From: Sphingobacterium nematocida | Lineage (GTDB): Bacteria; Bacteroidota; Bacteroidia; Sphingobacteriales; Sphingobacteriaceae | NCBI RefSeq assembly: GCF_900168125.1 | Contig: NZ_FUZF01000024.1 | Span: 1-64,000, forward strand | Length of the DNA: 64,000 nt | Direction: 5' to 3' | Shown here: one piece after another, positions 27,123-35,961 of the stretch | How the letters are laid out: each line of letters begins with the position of its first letter | Position numbering within the stretch: the first letter of the stretch is position 1 | Made by a program: the position numbers and the translations under genes | The notes under the pieces: model-generated | Told to the model about the DNA's origin: nothing | Databases searched by the model: none | Seen by the model: only the letters and a program-made list of their open reading frames with translations

Positions 27123-27218
27123 CGTCACCTCGACCTTGTGGAGAGGTCTACAAACTGTATAGGATTAATATATAGCTTGTGGATCTCTCTATTCCGCTAC
27201 GCTTCAATCGAGATGACG
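27123..27218. repeat. Second MITE-like inverted repeat element
   Basis: Outer ends CGTCACCTCGA (27123-27133) and TCGAGATGACG (27208-27218) are inverted, and inner arms GAGAGGTCTACAA and TTGTGGATCTCTC pair. It lies in the gap between the DUF5675 and holin-like genes and has no coding capacity. Confidence 0.65.
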
Positions 27219-27272
27219 ATTAGATAAATGGCATTACTTCATCATTTTTCTTACATGTATAACAAAAAAGAT

Positions 27273-27434
27273 ATGAAAATCAACGAAATCCGTGCAGGTA
27301 CCCTAGGTGGTACGCTGTGCAGTATCTGGGCGTCTATTACGCTCGGAGACCTATTCCAGACCGTGATCATGGCGGCTCTGGGTACACTGGTGAGCTACGC
27401 GATGTCGCGCTTGTTGCAGCGAAAGAAGGAGTAG
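27273..27434 (+). CDS. Small holin-like membrane protein, 53 aa
   Basis: The start at 27273 (MKINEIRAGTLGGTLCSIWA) is preferred; 15 further residues upstream are possible but atypical. A single long hydrophobic region, probably two short helices (residues 8-45), ends in a basic tail RLLQRKKE. Size and layout fit a holin-like or small phage membrane protein, consistent with the DUF5675 neighbour. The last 21 codons and the following terminator are duplicated at 62709-62890. The function is not shown. Confidence 0.6.
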   Translation: MKINEIRAGTLGGTLCSIWASITLGDLFQTVIMAALGTLVSYAMSRLLQRKKE

Positions 27435-27516
27435 TATTTAGTACTTAGTTAGATTGGAGACTAGAGACTGAGTTAAATGAAGTCCCGAACTTGCTTAGGG
27501 ATACTAGACTCTAAAA

Positions 27517-27547
27517 AGCAGGCCTCGAGTGTATCGGGGCTTGTTTT
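27517..27547. terminator. Terminator hairpin after the holin-like gene
   Basis: AAGC-AGGCCTCGA / TCGGGGCTTG with a short loop and a following TTTT. It serves the plus-strand cassette and, read in reverse, the minus-strand Fic gene. The same hairpin recurs at 62860-62890. Confidence 0.6.
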
Positions 27548-27560
27548 AGTTCGAAAAGCT

Positions 27561-28556
27561 CTATGAAGAAAGCTTATGATAGATAGTGTTTTTTTTATCA
27601 CCGACTTTTTCTATTAAGCCCTGGTCTACACCATTTTTCAAGTCTCTACTTGCTGTAGCTGAGGAGAGATCTGTGAATTTTTTGAGATAGTCTTTGCGTG
27701 TAAAAGATGTATTAGTATGCGCCAAGAAAAATGCTAATCTGTCTGTACTATCGGGCTTTTTAACAGCGGTCTCGATAAGTTGATCGAGAGATTGGTTTAT
27801 GATAGAGAGCATAAATTCAATGAATTTTGTTGACTTACCTTCATTGTCGGATGTGGATAGTGCCTCATAGTATTGTTCCTGATTCTTTGCTATGAGTGTT
27901 TCGAATGATAGAAATTCAAATATGGGAAAATCTTTCATTAAAATGAGCGTCTGCCAAAGCCTGCCCATGCGGCCATTGCCATCGATAAAGGGGTGGATAA
28001 ACTCCATCTCATAATGAAAAACACAGCTCTTGATAAGTGTTAGTTCTGTTTTATCCTTAAGATAAAGAAATAGGTCTTTCATAAGGAATGCAACATTCTG
28101 AGCTGGGGGGGCTACGTGTTGTACTTGACTACCCTTTATTATGCCAACACCCTGGATCCGATATTTTCCAGGAGACTCAATTAAACCTTGCATAAGATAT
28201 TTATGAGACTTTAGAAAATCTCTTTCTGAATGAAATTTGAATTCACTCAATTTCTTATAAACTTCAAGTGCATTTAAAACTTCTTTAATATCTTTCTCGG
28301 GGCCCAATACACGCTTCTTATCAATGATAGCAGTGATCTGAGCCTCGGTTAGTGTATTCCCTTCAATGCTTAGCGAAGAGTGTATAGTTTTGATTTGATT
28401 TTGCTTCCGAAGAGTAGGACTTTGCTTGATGAGATGCTTAGCATTTACCTCACCTATTTTTATAGAAATAGTAGATATTAAGTTTAGTATAAGTGCTGTG
28501 ACGTCGTAAGGTGGTTTCATTATTACTAAAGTGATACTATCATTTGATACTATCAA
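27561..28556 (-). CDS. Fic-domain protein (AMP-transferase type) with N-terminal inhibitory helix
   Basis: The Fic core motif HPFIDGNGRMGR is at residues 188-199, including catalytic His188 and the GNGR anion-binding loop. A flap is visible at about 141-151 (KGSQVQHVAPP). The inhibitory motif S/T-x-x-x-E-G/N is present (SLSIEG, 61-66), so this is a class II, self-inhibited Fic protein. The C-terminal 80 residues form a winged-helix-like domain (FTRKDYLKKFTDLSSATASR). Fic proteins transfer AMP to proteins. The start may be 28520 (MKPPYDV). It follows the 96-aa gene by 55 bases. Confidence 0.9.
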   Translation of the reverse strand: MIVSNDSITLVIMKPPYDVTALILNLISTISIKIGEVNAKHLIKQSPTLRKQNQIKTIHSSLSIEGNTLTEAQITAIIDKKRVLGPEKDIKEVLNALEVYKKLSEFKFHSERDFLKSHKYLMQGLIESPGKYRIQGVGIIKGSQVQHVAPPAQNVAFLMKDLFLYLKDKTELTLIKSCVFHYEMEFIHPFIDGNGRMGRLWQTLILMKDFPIFEFLSFETLIAKNQEQYYEALSTSDNEGKSTKFIEFMLSIINQSLDQLIETAVKKPDSTDRLAFFLAHTNTSFTRKDYLKKFTDLSSATASRDLKNGVDQGLIEKVGDKKNTIYHKLSS

Positions 28557-28611
28557 AGGTATGTTTTTTTTATTAGAATTAAAGAGGTTAGCTAGTATTG
28601 AGTAATGGGTA

Positions 28612-28902
28612 TCAGGATGCCAGCTTGAACTCGTCTAGATCCGCTTGAGTAAGATGTAAGTCAAAATCTTCGATATTGATAAAGCCCTTAGAGGCAATCC
28701 GACTTTTCACTTGATGGACTTCTTTTAGCTCTTGGGTTGATCCATTGGCTTCCTTAAGAATTATCTTTTTTCCCTGTACAACTTGTATAGGCAATTCTAA
28801 TGCTGTAGAAATTCTATATGCAGTAGATGAAGCCTTTTTCGCAGCTTTTGAAATTAGCTTTCTTTCTTCTTCTTTGTTCAATCTCTTTGAAATTGTACTC
28901 AT
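28612..28902 (-). CDS. Small partner of Fic gene, candidate antitoxin or accessory protein, 96 aa
   Basis: The start at 28902 (MSTISKRLNKEEERKLISKA) is fixed by a strong Shine-Dalgarno, AAAGGAGG, seven bases upstream, which is unusual for this phylum. The protein is helical and charged, with no known domain that I can name. Its place directly before the Fic gene is that of an antitoxin or accessory gene. A 17-codon remnant of the same gene with the same ribosome-binding site occurs at 63430-63480. The Fic protein already carries its own inhibitory helix, so antitoxin function is uncertain. Confidence 0.6.
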   Translation of the reverse strand: MSTISKRLNKEEERKLISKAAKKASSTAYRISTALELPIQVVQGKKIILKEANGSTQELKEVHQVKSRIASKGFINIEDFDLHLTQADLDEFKLAS

Positions 28903-28999
28903 GATGCCTCCTTTAAAAAACTTGCTTAAATATACCAATTATGTTGATAGTATGCAGTTTTTAAGTGTCTAGGTGGGGATAGGGAGACGCTGGGATTGA

Positions 29000-29044
29000 A
29001 TGGTAAGGTTACTTGATTTTTCCAGAATTTTAAGTCGTCAACTG
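29000..29044 (-). pseudogene. yoeB toxin gene fragment
   Basis: The minus strand reads AVDDLKFWK and then, after a one-base shift, SSNLTIQS. This matches the N-terminal part of the yoeB-like gene at 62893-63167 (AVDDLKFWKKSGNRTIQ). The two stretches share about 45 bases with few differences (29000-29044 against 63097-63142). Confidence 0.65.
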
Positions 29045-29082
29045 CTAAAGTTCACAAGAAAATTTTAAAAAAATAATTTACG

Positions 29083-29123
29083 CTTGCATTTTATCTATTA
29101 ATAATTATATTTGTAGTACATAA
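29083..29123 (+). promoter_or_regulatory. Promoter of the sialate SusCD operon with GntR operator candidate
   Basis: A -7 element TATATTTG (29106-29113) matches the Bacteroidota consensus TAnnTTTG, with CTTG 19 bases upstream (29083-29086). The motif TTGTAGTACATAA (29111-29123) overlaps the -7 element. It recurs at 45033 and 45813, upstream of the GntR gene and the third sialidase. A repressor bound here would block polymerase. Confidence 0.65.
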
Positions 29124-29206
29124 CAACATTAAATCGTTTTGCGACGATTGGTTATGAATCAATTATAAGAATATTAAGCAGGAATTGTAAACCTAAAACG
29201 GCAGTT

Positions 29207-31153
29207 ATGCAAGCTAATTATTTACGTTACCTTACAGTTATTTTGTTTTTCAGCATGTGCTTTATGCAGTCATGCAACAAACACTTTAATGAATATTACC
29301 ATCCAAAGAGTACTTTGGGAAATAGCATAATAGGTATTTTGGAAGAAAAAGGAGAGTATGGTGTGTTCCTCTCGCTGATAGACAAAGCAGATTTACGGAA
29401 ATCTTTGAGCGAATCCGCTATTTATACCTGTCTAGCACCTAAGGATGATTTTGTTAAAGAGTATTTCCTCGATAAACTGAAGTACAATTCGTTGGATCAG
29501 GTACCTTTGGCCGAAGTACGTGCATATATAAATTACCATTTTATTAATGGTATGTACTATACCTATGATTTAGAGAAGCGTTATGCATCGACGCAGAGTG
29601 CGATTAGTAAGAGTAGGATCACTAACTATAAAACCAGGAGTGAGGGTAAGAACGTCGGTAAAAACCTCCGTATCCTAACGCCATCCTTCTTTGCAGGACA
29701 AGCGAGTGACTTTGAATATATGTATGGCGAGGGTGACGGAGCGGCATATTATGTGGAGGGCGTAAAAATATCGGCAACTGAATACGACATTGATGCCCGT
29801 AATGGGGTGGTACATGTTTTGGATGCTCCTTTGTTTCCGACGCTGCGTACGGATCTGGCCTTGGCAAATGACCCTGATCTTTCTATTTTTAGCCGATGGG
29901 TGGAGCGTCACGCTCAATATGTGCTAGGCGATGTAGACGAAAATGGCAATGTGGATACTACCTTGTATAAAAACTTTTCCTTTGGCCGAAATCTAGCCGA
30001 TGAGAACACCTTGTCAACCTTATTTGCCCCCACCAATGAAGCTATAGCAGCATACTTTGAACCTTATATGGATATTCTGGATAATACCTTGGATTCGGTA
30101 CCTCCGCATGTGATGTATTCTATTATCCGATCCAGTGTGCACGCTAATCTCTGGTATCACTCTGATCTGGTAAGAAATGACCCGCAGTGGAATGCATTGA
30201 CTGGTTTTATACGTTTTGGCAACCCGGTGTTGGAATCGATAGAAGGAATGACGCCGGCCAGCAACTCCTTTATATATAAAACCAATCGGTTAATGGAATC
30301 GCCAGAAATGAGTAGCGTCCGATCTGGCATCATGATGAAATACAAGGAATACAGCCAATGGTTTTGGATGATGACAAATAAGGGATTGGGTTCGGGCTTG
30401 GTCGACGTATTGTTCTACCAGCACAGTCCGAAGACGCTCTTGGTACAGTCGGATGAAAGTTGGGGATCTCCTTTTGCCCAGGATATGGATGCTGTAGCGC
30501 TCGAAGCAAGATTAAAGGAATGTAAAACAGGAATATTTCATTTTGATGCGCATGCAGACGGGGGCTTTAAAAAGCGGTTTTATCCGACGGATGAAGGATA
30601 CATCCTCTATGACAACAACAAATTTTACGATTATACGGGCCACGCGGTGAATTTGCTAACGTCGTCTCCGGTATGGGCCAAACCTACAGGAGCTATCTAT
30701 GAGATCGATGGTTTTCTGAAACCGCTGGATCGCTTGGACACGGAAAATACAGTATGGAAAGAAATTCAATCCAATACCAATCTTTCCAGTTTTAAGTCGC
30801 TGGTGGATAAAGCGCTGATGGCTGGAGAGTTGCAGCTGACAGGTTTTTTTACCTACTCGGTCTTTGCGCCTTCCAATGCAGCAATCAGCGCAGCAGGGAT
30901 AAACGTGGCTACAATCAGTGCAGATGCTGCTAAAGCTATTGTGAACAGGCATATCGTCACTAACAGACATTTATTTACGGATGGAGTGTTCAATGGCCAG
31001 TTGGCAAATAAAAAGGGGGAGTACCTCACCTTCTCGGGAGCATGGGATACCTTCCGGATACAGTATCAGGCAAATGTAGCTGCCACTTTGCCAACCGCTA
31101 GCAATATGCAGGGAAGCAACGGTGTAGTGCATATAGTCAACAAAGTATTATAA
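29207..31153 (+). CDS. FAS1 (fasciclin) domain surface lipoprotein, first gene of sialate operon
   Basis: The 648-residue protein has a lipoprotein signal (Cys in CFMQSCNKHF). Three FAS1-type repeats are visible by their blocks: IYTCLAPKDDFVKEYF, STLFAPTNEAIAAYF and YSVFAPSNAAISAAG. The NGVVHVLDAP and NGVVHIVNKVL segments close two of them. FAS1 domains are extracellular adhesion or binding modules. Placed directly before SusC (18-base gap), it is probably a surface accessory of this glycan-uptake complex. It starts the operon that ends at 44955. Confidence 0.8.
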   Translation: MQANYLRYLTVILFFSMCFMQSCNKHFNEYYHPKSTLGNSIIGILEEKGEYGVFLSLIDKADLRKSLSESAIYTCLAPKDDFVKEYFLDKLKYNSLDQVPLAEVRAYINYHFINGMYYTYDLEKRYASTQSAISKSRITNYKTRSEGKNVGKNLRILTPSFFAGQASDFEYMYGEGDGAAYYVEGVKISATEYDIDARNGVVHVLDAPLFPTLRTDLALANDPDLSIFSRWVERHAQYVLGDVDENGNVDTTLYKNFSFGRNLADENTLSTLFAPTNEAIAAYFEPYMDILDNTLDSVPPHVMYSIIRSSVHANLWYHSDLVRNDPQWNALTGFIRFGNPVLESIEGMTPASNSFIYKTNRLMESPEMSSVRSGIMMKYKEYSQWFWMMTNKGLGSGLVDVLFYQHSPKTLLVQSDESWGSPFAQDMDAVALEARLKECKTGIFHFDAHADGGFKKRFYPTDEGYILYDNNKFYDYTGHAVNLLTSSPVWAKPTGAIYEIDGFLKPLDRLDTENTVWKEIQSNTNLSSFKSLVDKALMAGELQLTGFFTYSVFAPSNAAISAAGINVATISADAAKAIVNRHIVTNRHLFTDGVFNGQLANKKGEYLTFSGAWDTFRIQYQANVAATLPTASNMQGSNGVVHIVNKVL

Positions 31154-31171
31154 CCTAAATAGCCTATAAAT

Positions 31172-34100
31172 ATGTACAAGCATATTAATTTGAAAAGTAT
31201 TATCTGCCTATTGGTACAGTTGTTTATTCTCTCGGCTTTTGCACAACAGAAGCAGCTGACAGGAAAAGTGTACGAACAAGCGCTCTCTAATCCATTTGCA
31301 CAAGTGTCAATTCTTTTCGTAAGTAGTTCTGATCTAATTCTAACGGCTTACAAAAGCGAAAAAGATGGCAGTTTTCAGGTCAATATTCCGGTCAATGCTA
31401 CCAAAGTAGTGTTTTCTACGGTGGGTTATCTAAAGCAGGAATTTCATCTCGCTACGGTGTCGGGACGGCTAAATGTTGTCATGAAAATAGATGATAAACA
31501 GATTGAAGAGGTCGAGATCGTGGCAAACGCAAAACCGGATGCCGATCTGGGGTTTGTCAATATCAATAAAAGAGAGCTTTCGAGTTCGATAGCATCTATC
31601 GACATGAAGGGTATCGAAAACCTTCCTGTGGTATCGGTCGATCAGTTTCTACAGGGAATGGCTCCAGGTCTGCAAGTGGTATCTAATAGCGGCGACCCGG
31701 GCGCTGCCGCTTCCATCCGGATACGGGGGATATCGAGTATTTCCGGTATCAACGATCCATTATGGATCATTGATGGTGCAGAGGTGATCGGAAATAATTA
31801 TTCGGTGCAGAGTATTTCGGATTTTGGATTTAGTCCAATAGGTGATCTTGATCCGTCGGATATCGCCTCTATAGATATCTTGAAAGATGCTTCGGCGACG
31901 GCATTGTATGGATCCAAAGGTGCCAACGGGGTAATCGTAATACGCACAAAACGCGGCAAACGTGGTAAACCGGTATTTAATTTTAATGGACGATTTACCT
32001 TGTCTGAAGTGCCGCGCAGTATCCCAATGTTGAATGGAGACGAGCATAGGATATACTCGATCGAACGTTGGACTGGTGGAAGTGATGACGGTTCGGCATT
32101 GCCCGAGCTGCGTGGAGATATGACACGTGCGGATGCCTGGAAATTTAATAATAACACCGATTGGCTGAAAGCGATAAGCCGTACCGGAATCTATCAGCAA
32201 TACAATACCTCGCTGAGTGGTGGTGGTGATCGTATAAACTATTACTGGGGGCTGGGCTATACCAACCAATATGGTACCACCAAAGGAACTGGATATGATC
32301 GTTTCAACACCCGATTTAACATGAATTATCGCGTGTCCGATAAATTGTCGATCACAGCAGATTTAACTTACACAAATTCGCTGACGGACAAACGCGGTAC
32401 AAGACATCCGTACGATATCAATGCGAATAATGAAATGAATCCGCTGCGGCTAGCCAGACAGATTCCAGCTTATTTTCCGATGTACTCTAAGAATGGACTG
32501 GATTATTTCGTGGACCGCAATGCAGGCGTTTCCTTTTATTCCCGATTTAATCCGCTAGCACTGATTGATTATTCCCAATTTCTATCTAAAGCAAACCGGC
32601 TGATGGCCTCGACAAGTATCAACTATAAGATTTTATCAAACCTGGAATTTACGACACAGGTATCTACCGATTTTAGGGAGGCCTCAGACGATTATTTCTT
32701 GCCTAGTTATGCGACGGATGCGATCCCTGGAGAAAGTACCTACAATGCGGGGATGCAATCGGAAGGGTATCAACTCTTGGTGAATAATGTCAATAAGCTC
32801 ATGTGGAAGCCTATTGATAAGGAAAAGCACCGGCTTACGGTCACCGGGGTAGCCAATCTGAGCATCGATAAGAGCAACAATATGGAAATACGCTACTTTA
32901 ACGGAGCATCTCCGCAGTTGCGCTCGGCTGATGCCTCTGCGCGAATAAGTGCCATTAATGGAGGATATACGGACCAACGGTATCTCGGAATGTTTGTACA
33001 GGGACACTACGCCTTATTGGATCGCTACTTTCTGACTGTAACTGGAAAGACGGAGGGGGATTCGCGTTATGGCAATGAAAATGCCTATACGATATTTCCG
33101 GCAATAGGAGCTGCATGGGATATGACACGCGAGCGGGCAATCCGAAATGCCGAATGGATATCGACCTTAAAACCTCGTTTTGCTTTTGGTATCACGGGTA
33201 ATCTGCCTAAAATAGCTAACATCTATGACATTGCGTATGCCACGAAAATCGGATACATGGGACAGACCTATATATACCCGGATAAATTTGCCTACGAAAA
33301 TATTAAAGAGGAAAGGACAACAGAGTATAATCTGGGACTCGACTTTGGATTTCTAAAAGATCGGATCACGGGCCAATTTGATATCTACAAGCGCACGACA
33401 AACGACCTCTTATTAAAAGAGTCGCTGTCCAGTACCTTGGGATACGCCAACCAGTACGTCAACTTCGGTACGGTAGAAAATTCGGGAATAGAGCTTGGCG
33501 TTACGGTGGATGTACTAAGAGGAGGTAAGGATAGGCCACGATTGAAATCGTTCTTTAATATTGCGCTTAATAGGAATAAACTGATCAAGCTTCCCGAGAA
33601 TTTTGATGCGGCATCTTTTGCTGCTACTCGTAATGGCTTTGCTTCCAAACTGCAAGAAGGTGATGTGATTGGAGGATTTTATGGCTATCGGGCGCTTGGG
33701 GTATATGCTCGTGATGAAGATGCATACCTCAAGGATGCACAGGGAAACCTAATCTATGAAGCAGACGGCAGTACGCCAAAGATAATGCGTTATGGGTCGG
33801 TAACTGGTCATCAGTTTAAGGGGGGAGATATGATCTATGCAGATATCAACGGTGATGGGGTGATTAATCAGTTGGACCGAGTGCAGATCGGAAATGCAAA
33901 CCCGACCTTCTTCGGTGGGTGGAACAATACATTGAGCTACAATAAGTATACACTGGCTGTCAATCTACAGTATCAATTTGGTAATGACATCATCAATGGT
34001 ACCCGGATGATCATGGAGGAAATGTCGGATTCGAAAAATCAGGCGCAATCGATTCTGTCGCGTTGGAGAAGACAAGGGGATGTGACCGATATGCCTAAAG

Positions 34101-34393
34101 CACAGCCTAGCAGCGTGTGGAATAGTGTAGCGTCGACCAGATGGGTGGAAGATGGATCCTATGTACGTCTCAAGTCGGTATCTTTTACCTATGAGGCTGG
34201 CGACCTGTTGAAACGATGGGGATTGAAACAGTTGAGTTTTTTTGTAACAGGTTATAATCTGTTAACGTGGACCAACTATCTGGGTGTAGATCCAGAGGTG
34301 CCCATCAAAGGGTCGGTGTATCTATTCGGAATAGACGATAGCTACACTGCGCCACCGAAGCAGTACACTTTTGGATTTAGATTTAATTTATAG
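31172..34393 (+). CDS. SusC-type TonB-linked outer membrane transporter (sialate locus, pair 1)
   Basis: The 1073-residue protein has a signal peptide ending AFAQQ, a CarboxypepD-like domain (about 28-105), the linker QIEEVEIVANAKPDADLG, plug motifs IRIRGISSISGINDPLWIIDG and ILKDASATALYGSKGANGV, and a barrel ending TFGFRFNL. There is no STN domain, which fits control by a cytoplasmic regulator rather than a sigma/anti-sigma pair. It is paired with the SusD gene downstream, whose start lies 19 bases after its stop. Uptake of sialylated glycans is inferred from the locus. Confidence 0.92.
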   Translation: MYKHINLKSIICLLVQLFILSAFAQQKQLTGKVYEQALSNPFAQVSILFVSSSDLILTAYKSEKDGSFQVNIPVNATKVVFSTVGYLKQEFHLATVSGRLNVVMKIDDKQIEEVEIVANAKPDADLGFVNINKRELSSSIASIDMKGIENLPVVSVDQFLQGMAPGLQVVSNSGDPGAAASIRIRGISSISGINDPLWIIDGAEVIGNNYSVQSISDFGFSPIGDLDPSDIASIDILKDASATALYGSKGANGVIVIRTKRGKRGKPVFNFNGRFTLSEVPRSIPMLNGDEHRIYSIERWTGGSDDGSALPELRGDMTRADAWKFNNNTDWLKAISRTGIYQQYNTSLSGGGDRINYYWGLGYTNQYGTTKGTGYDRFNTRFNMNYRVSDKLSITADLTYTNSLTDKRGTRHPYDINANNEMNPLRLARQIPAYFPMYSKNGLDYFVDRNAGVSFYSRFNPLALIDYSQFLSKANRLMASTSINYKILSNLEFTTQVSTDFREASDDYFLPSYATDAIPGESTYNAGMQSEGYQLLVNNVNKLMWKPIDKEKHRLTVTGVANLSIDKSNNMEIRYFNGASPQLRSADASARISAINGGYTDQRYLGMFVQGHYALLDRYFLTVTGKTEGDSRYGNENAYTIFPAIGAAWDMTRERAIRNAEWISTLKPRFAFGITGNLPKIANIYDIAYATKIGYMGQTYIYPDKFAYENIKEERTTEYNLGLDFGFLKDRITGQFDIYKRTTNDLLLKESLSSTLGYANQYVNFGTVENSGIELGVTVDVLRGGKDRPRLKSFFNIALNRNKLIKLPENFDAASFAATRNGFASKLQEGDVIGGFYGYRALGVYARDEDAYLKDAQGNLIYEADGSTPKIMRYGSVTGHQFKGGDMIYADINGDGVINQLDRVQIGNANPTFFGGWNNTLSYNKYTLAVNLQYQFGNDIINGTRMIMEEMSDSKNQAQSILSRWRRQGDVTDMPKAQPSSVWNSVASTRWVEDGSYVRLKSVSFTYEAGDLLKRWGLKQLSFFVTGYNLLTWTNYLGVDPEVPIKGSVYLFGIDDSYTAPPKQYTFGFRFNL

Positions 34394-34412
34394 CGTTTTA
34401 GAGGATAAGAAA

Positions 34413-35939
34413 ATGAATCGTATTACAGGATATTTAATGGTATTGTCAACCCTCTTTTTGGGGGGCTGTGACAAGTTTCTAAATGTAGAGGTGCCAGACA
34501 ATTTGGTACACGATGAGTATTGGCAGAATAGAGAGCAGGTATTGGCTTCTAGAAATGGTATGTACGCTGCGTTGCATAATAATATCAATATTTTTCAAGT
34601 CTGGGGCGATATCCGATCGAGTCTGTACACGCCTGGCCCTGGCGAATCTTTTACATCCGACTATAGGCAGTTTATGGTTCATGATATCTATCCGACTAAT
34701 GGATTGGTGAGATGGGGGACTGTCTATACAGGGATCACCTGGATCAATTCGTTTATAAAGAATGCGCCAGCAGCATTACAACGAGACCAGACTTTTAAGG
34801 AAAGTGAACTGCAGATGATGATGGGAGAGGCCTATGCACTGCGTGCACTTAGTTATTTCTATTTGGTACGCGCATTCAAAGAGGTGCCTATTATTGAAGA
34901 ACCTTATGAATCGGATGCGCAAAAGTTCAATACGGCGGCAAGTAGCGAAGAAGAGGTGCTGAATTTTATCGAACAGGATCTGGAACGTGCACTCGCTACG
35001 ACTGCTACTGATTTTGAGAATGTAAACGATCGATACGGCCGCATAACCAAGAACGCAGTGCGCGCCATATGGGCTGATGTGAAATTGTGGCGAAACCAAT
35101 ATCAGGCTTGTCTGGATCTGTGTGCTCAACTAGAAGGGTATCGTAATCGGATGGTCGAACCGAAAGACTGGTTTACGCTATTCAACCCTGGAAACTCTAG
35201 CGAAAGTATTTTCGAGTACCAATATATGCAGACGGGTTTTTCTTCTCCGGTATACGGCTGGTTTGGACACTTTCAGGCAGCGAGCACGGGAGCCAAATAC
35301 ATGGCTAATCCAACGAATATCGGGATCAATGGCTTAGAGTTGTATCCGCCTACAGATCTCCTGAATTGGAGTGCAGATACGGTACGGCTCAAGGATTTTT
35401 CCACATTTCGTCAGTCTCCGGTGAGCTATTCTGGCGGCTCTGGATTTGAAGTTTATAAAATGGTAGGACAGACACCATACGTAACGAGTTATAGACCTAT
35501 TACCGGACGCAATATGAATTATATATTCTATCGTTATCGTGAGGTGTTATTTATGGAGGCGGAGGCGCTAGCGATGCTCAATAGGTATCAGGAAGCTGAA
35601 GAACGAATCAACCTGATCAGGACAAAGTGTGATATTCCAGAGCTAAGCCCTGGCGCAATGGGGGGCGGCGAAGAGTTTATGCGCTATCTCTTGATGGAGC
35701 GCGAGTTTGAATTGGGATTTGAGGGTAAAGAATGGTTTGTGGCCACGCGTGTGGCTAGGAGGCAGGGAATGGAGGGGGTACTGCTTGAAAAATCGTCGGA
35801 GAATAATCCGCTGGGTATCCAATATCAAGTCGTACGCGCACGGTTGCTGAATCCAGAAAGCTGGTTCTTGCCTTACCATGAAACGGAACTGGAAAATAAC
35901 AAGTCCTTGGTACAGAAGGATTATTACAAAAACAAATAG
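34413..35939 (+). CDS. SusD-family lipoprotein (sialate locus, pair 1)
   Basis: The start at 34413 (MNRITGYLMVLSTLFLGGC) gives a canonical lipobox GGC. The longer frame overlaps the SusC end. The protein has the SusD features KFLNVEVPDNLVHDEYWQN, a TPR-like half (GEAYALRALSYFYLVRAFKE) and the C-terminal YREVLFMEAEALAMLNRYQE and EREFELGFEGKEWFVATR blocks. It is the ligand-binding lid of the upstream SusC. Confidence 0.92.
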   Translation: MNRITGYLMVLSTLFLGGCDKFLNVEVPDNLVHDEYWQNREQVLASRNGMYAALHNNINIFQVWGDIRSSLYTPGPGESFTSDYRQFMVHDIYPTNGLVRWGTVYTGITWINSFIKNAPAALQRDQTFKESELQMMMGEAYALRALSYFYLVRAFKEVPIIEEPYESDAQKFNTAASSEEEVLNFIEQDLERALATTATDFENVNDRYGRITKNAVRAIWADVKLWRNQYQACLDLCAQLEGYRNRMVEPKDWFTLFNPGNSSESIFEYQYMQTGFSSPVYGWFGHFQAASTGAKYMANPTNIGINGLELYPPTDLLNWSADTVRLKDFSTFRQSPVSYSGGSGFEVYKMVGQTPYVTSYRPITGRNMNYIFYRYREVLFMEAEALAMLNRYQEAEERINLIRTKCDIPELSPGAMGGGEEFMRYLLMEREFELGFEGKEWFVATRVARRQGMEGVLLEKSSENNPLGIQYQVVRARLLNPESWFLPYHETELENNKSLVQKDYYKNK

Positions 35940-35961
35940 ACTGGGACTAAAACGAAAGGAT

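Larger units (their letters stand above)
28903..29206. other. Gap with yoeB remnant and promoter of the sialate operon
   Basis: It carries the 5' leader of the small Fic partner gene, a degenerate yoeB fragment at 29000-29044 (minus strand, AVDDLKFWK still readable), and the promoter of the large plus-strand operon at 29083-29113. No intact gene is present. Confidence 0.7.

Noticed and set aside
25407-27434. Intact prophage
   Set aside because: Only lysis-like or unknown small genes are present; no integrase, terminase, capsid or tail genes.
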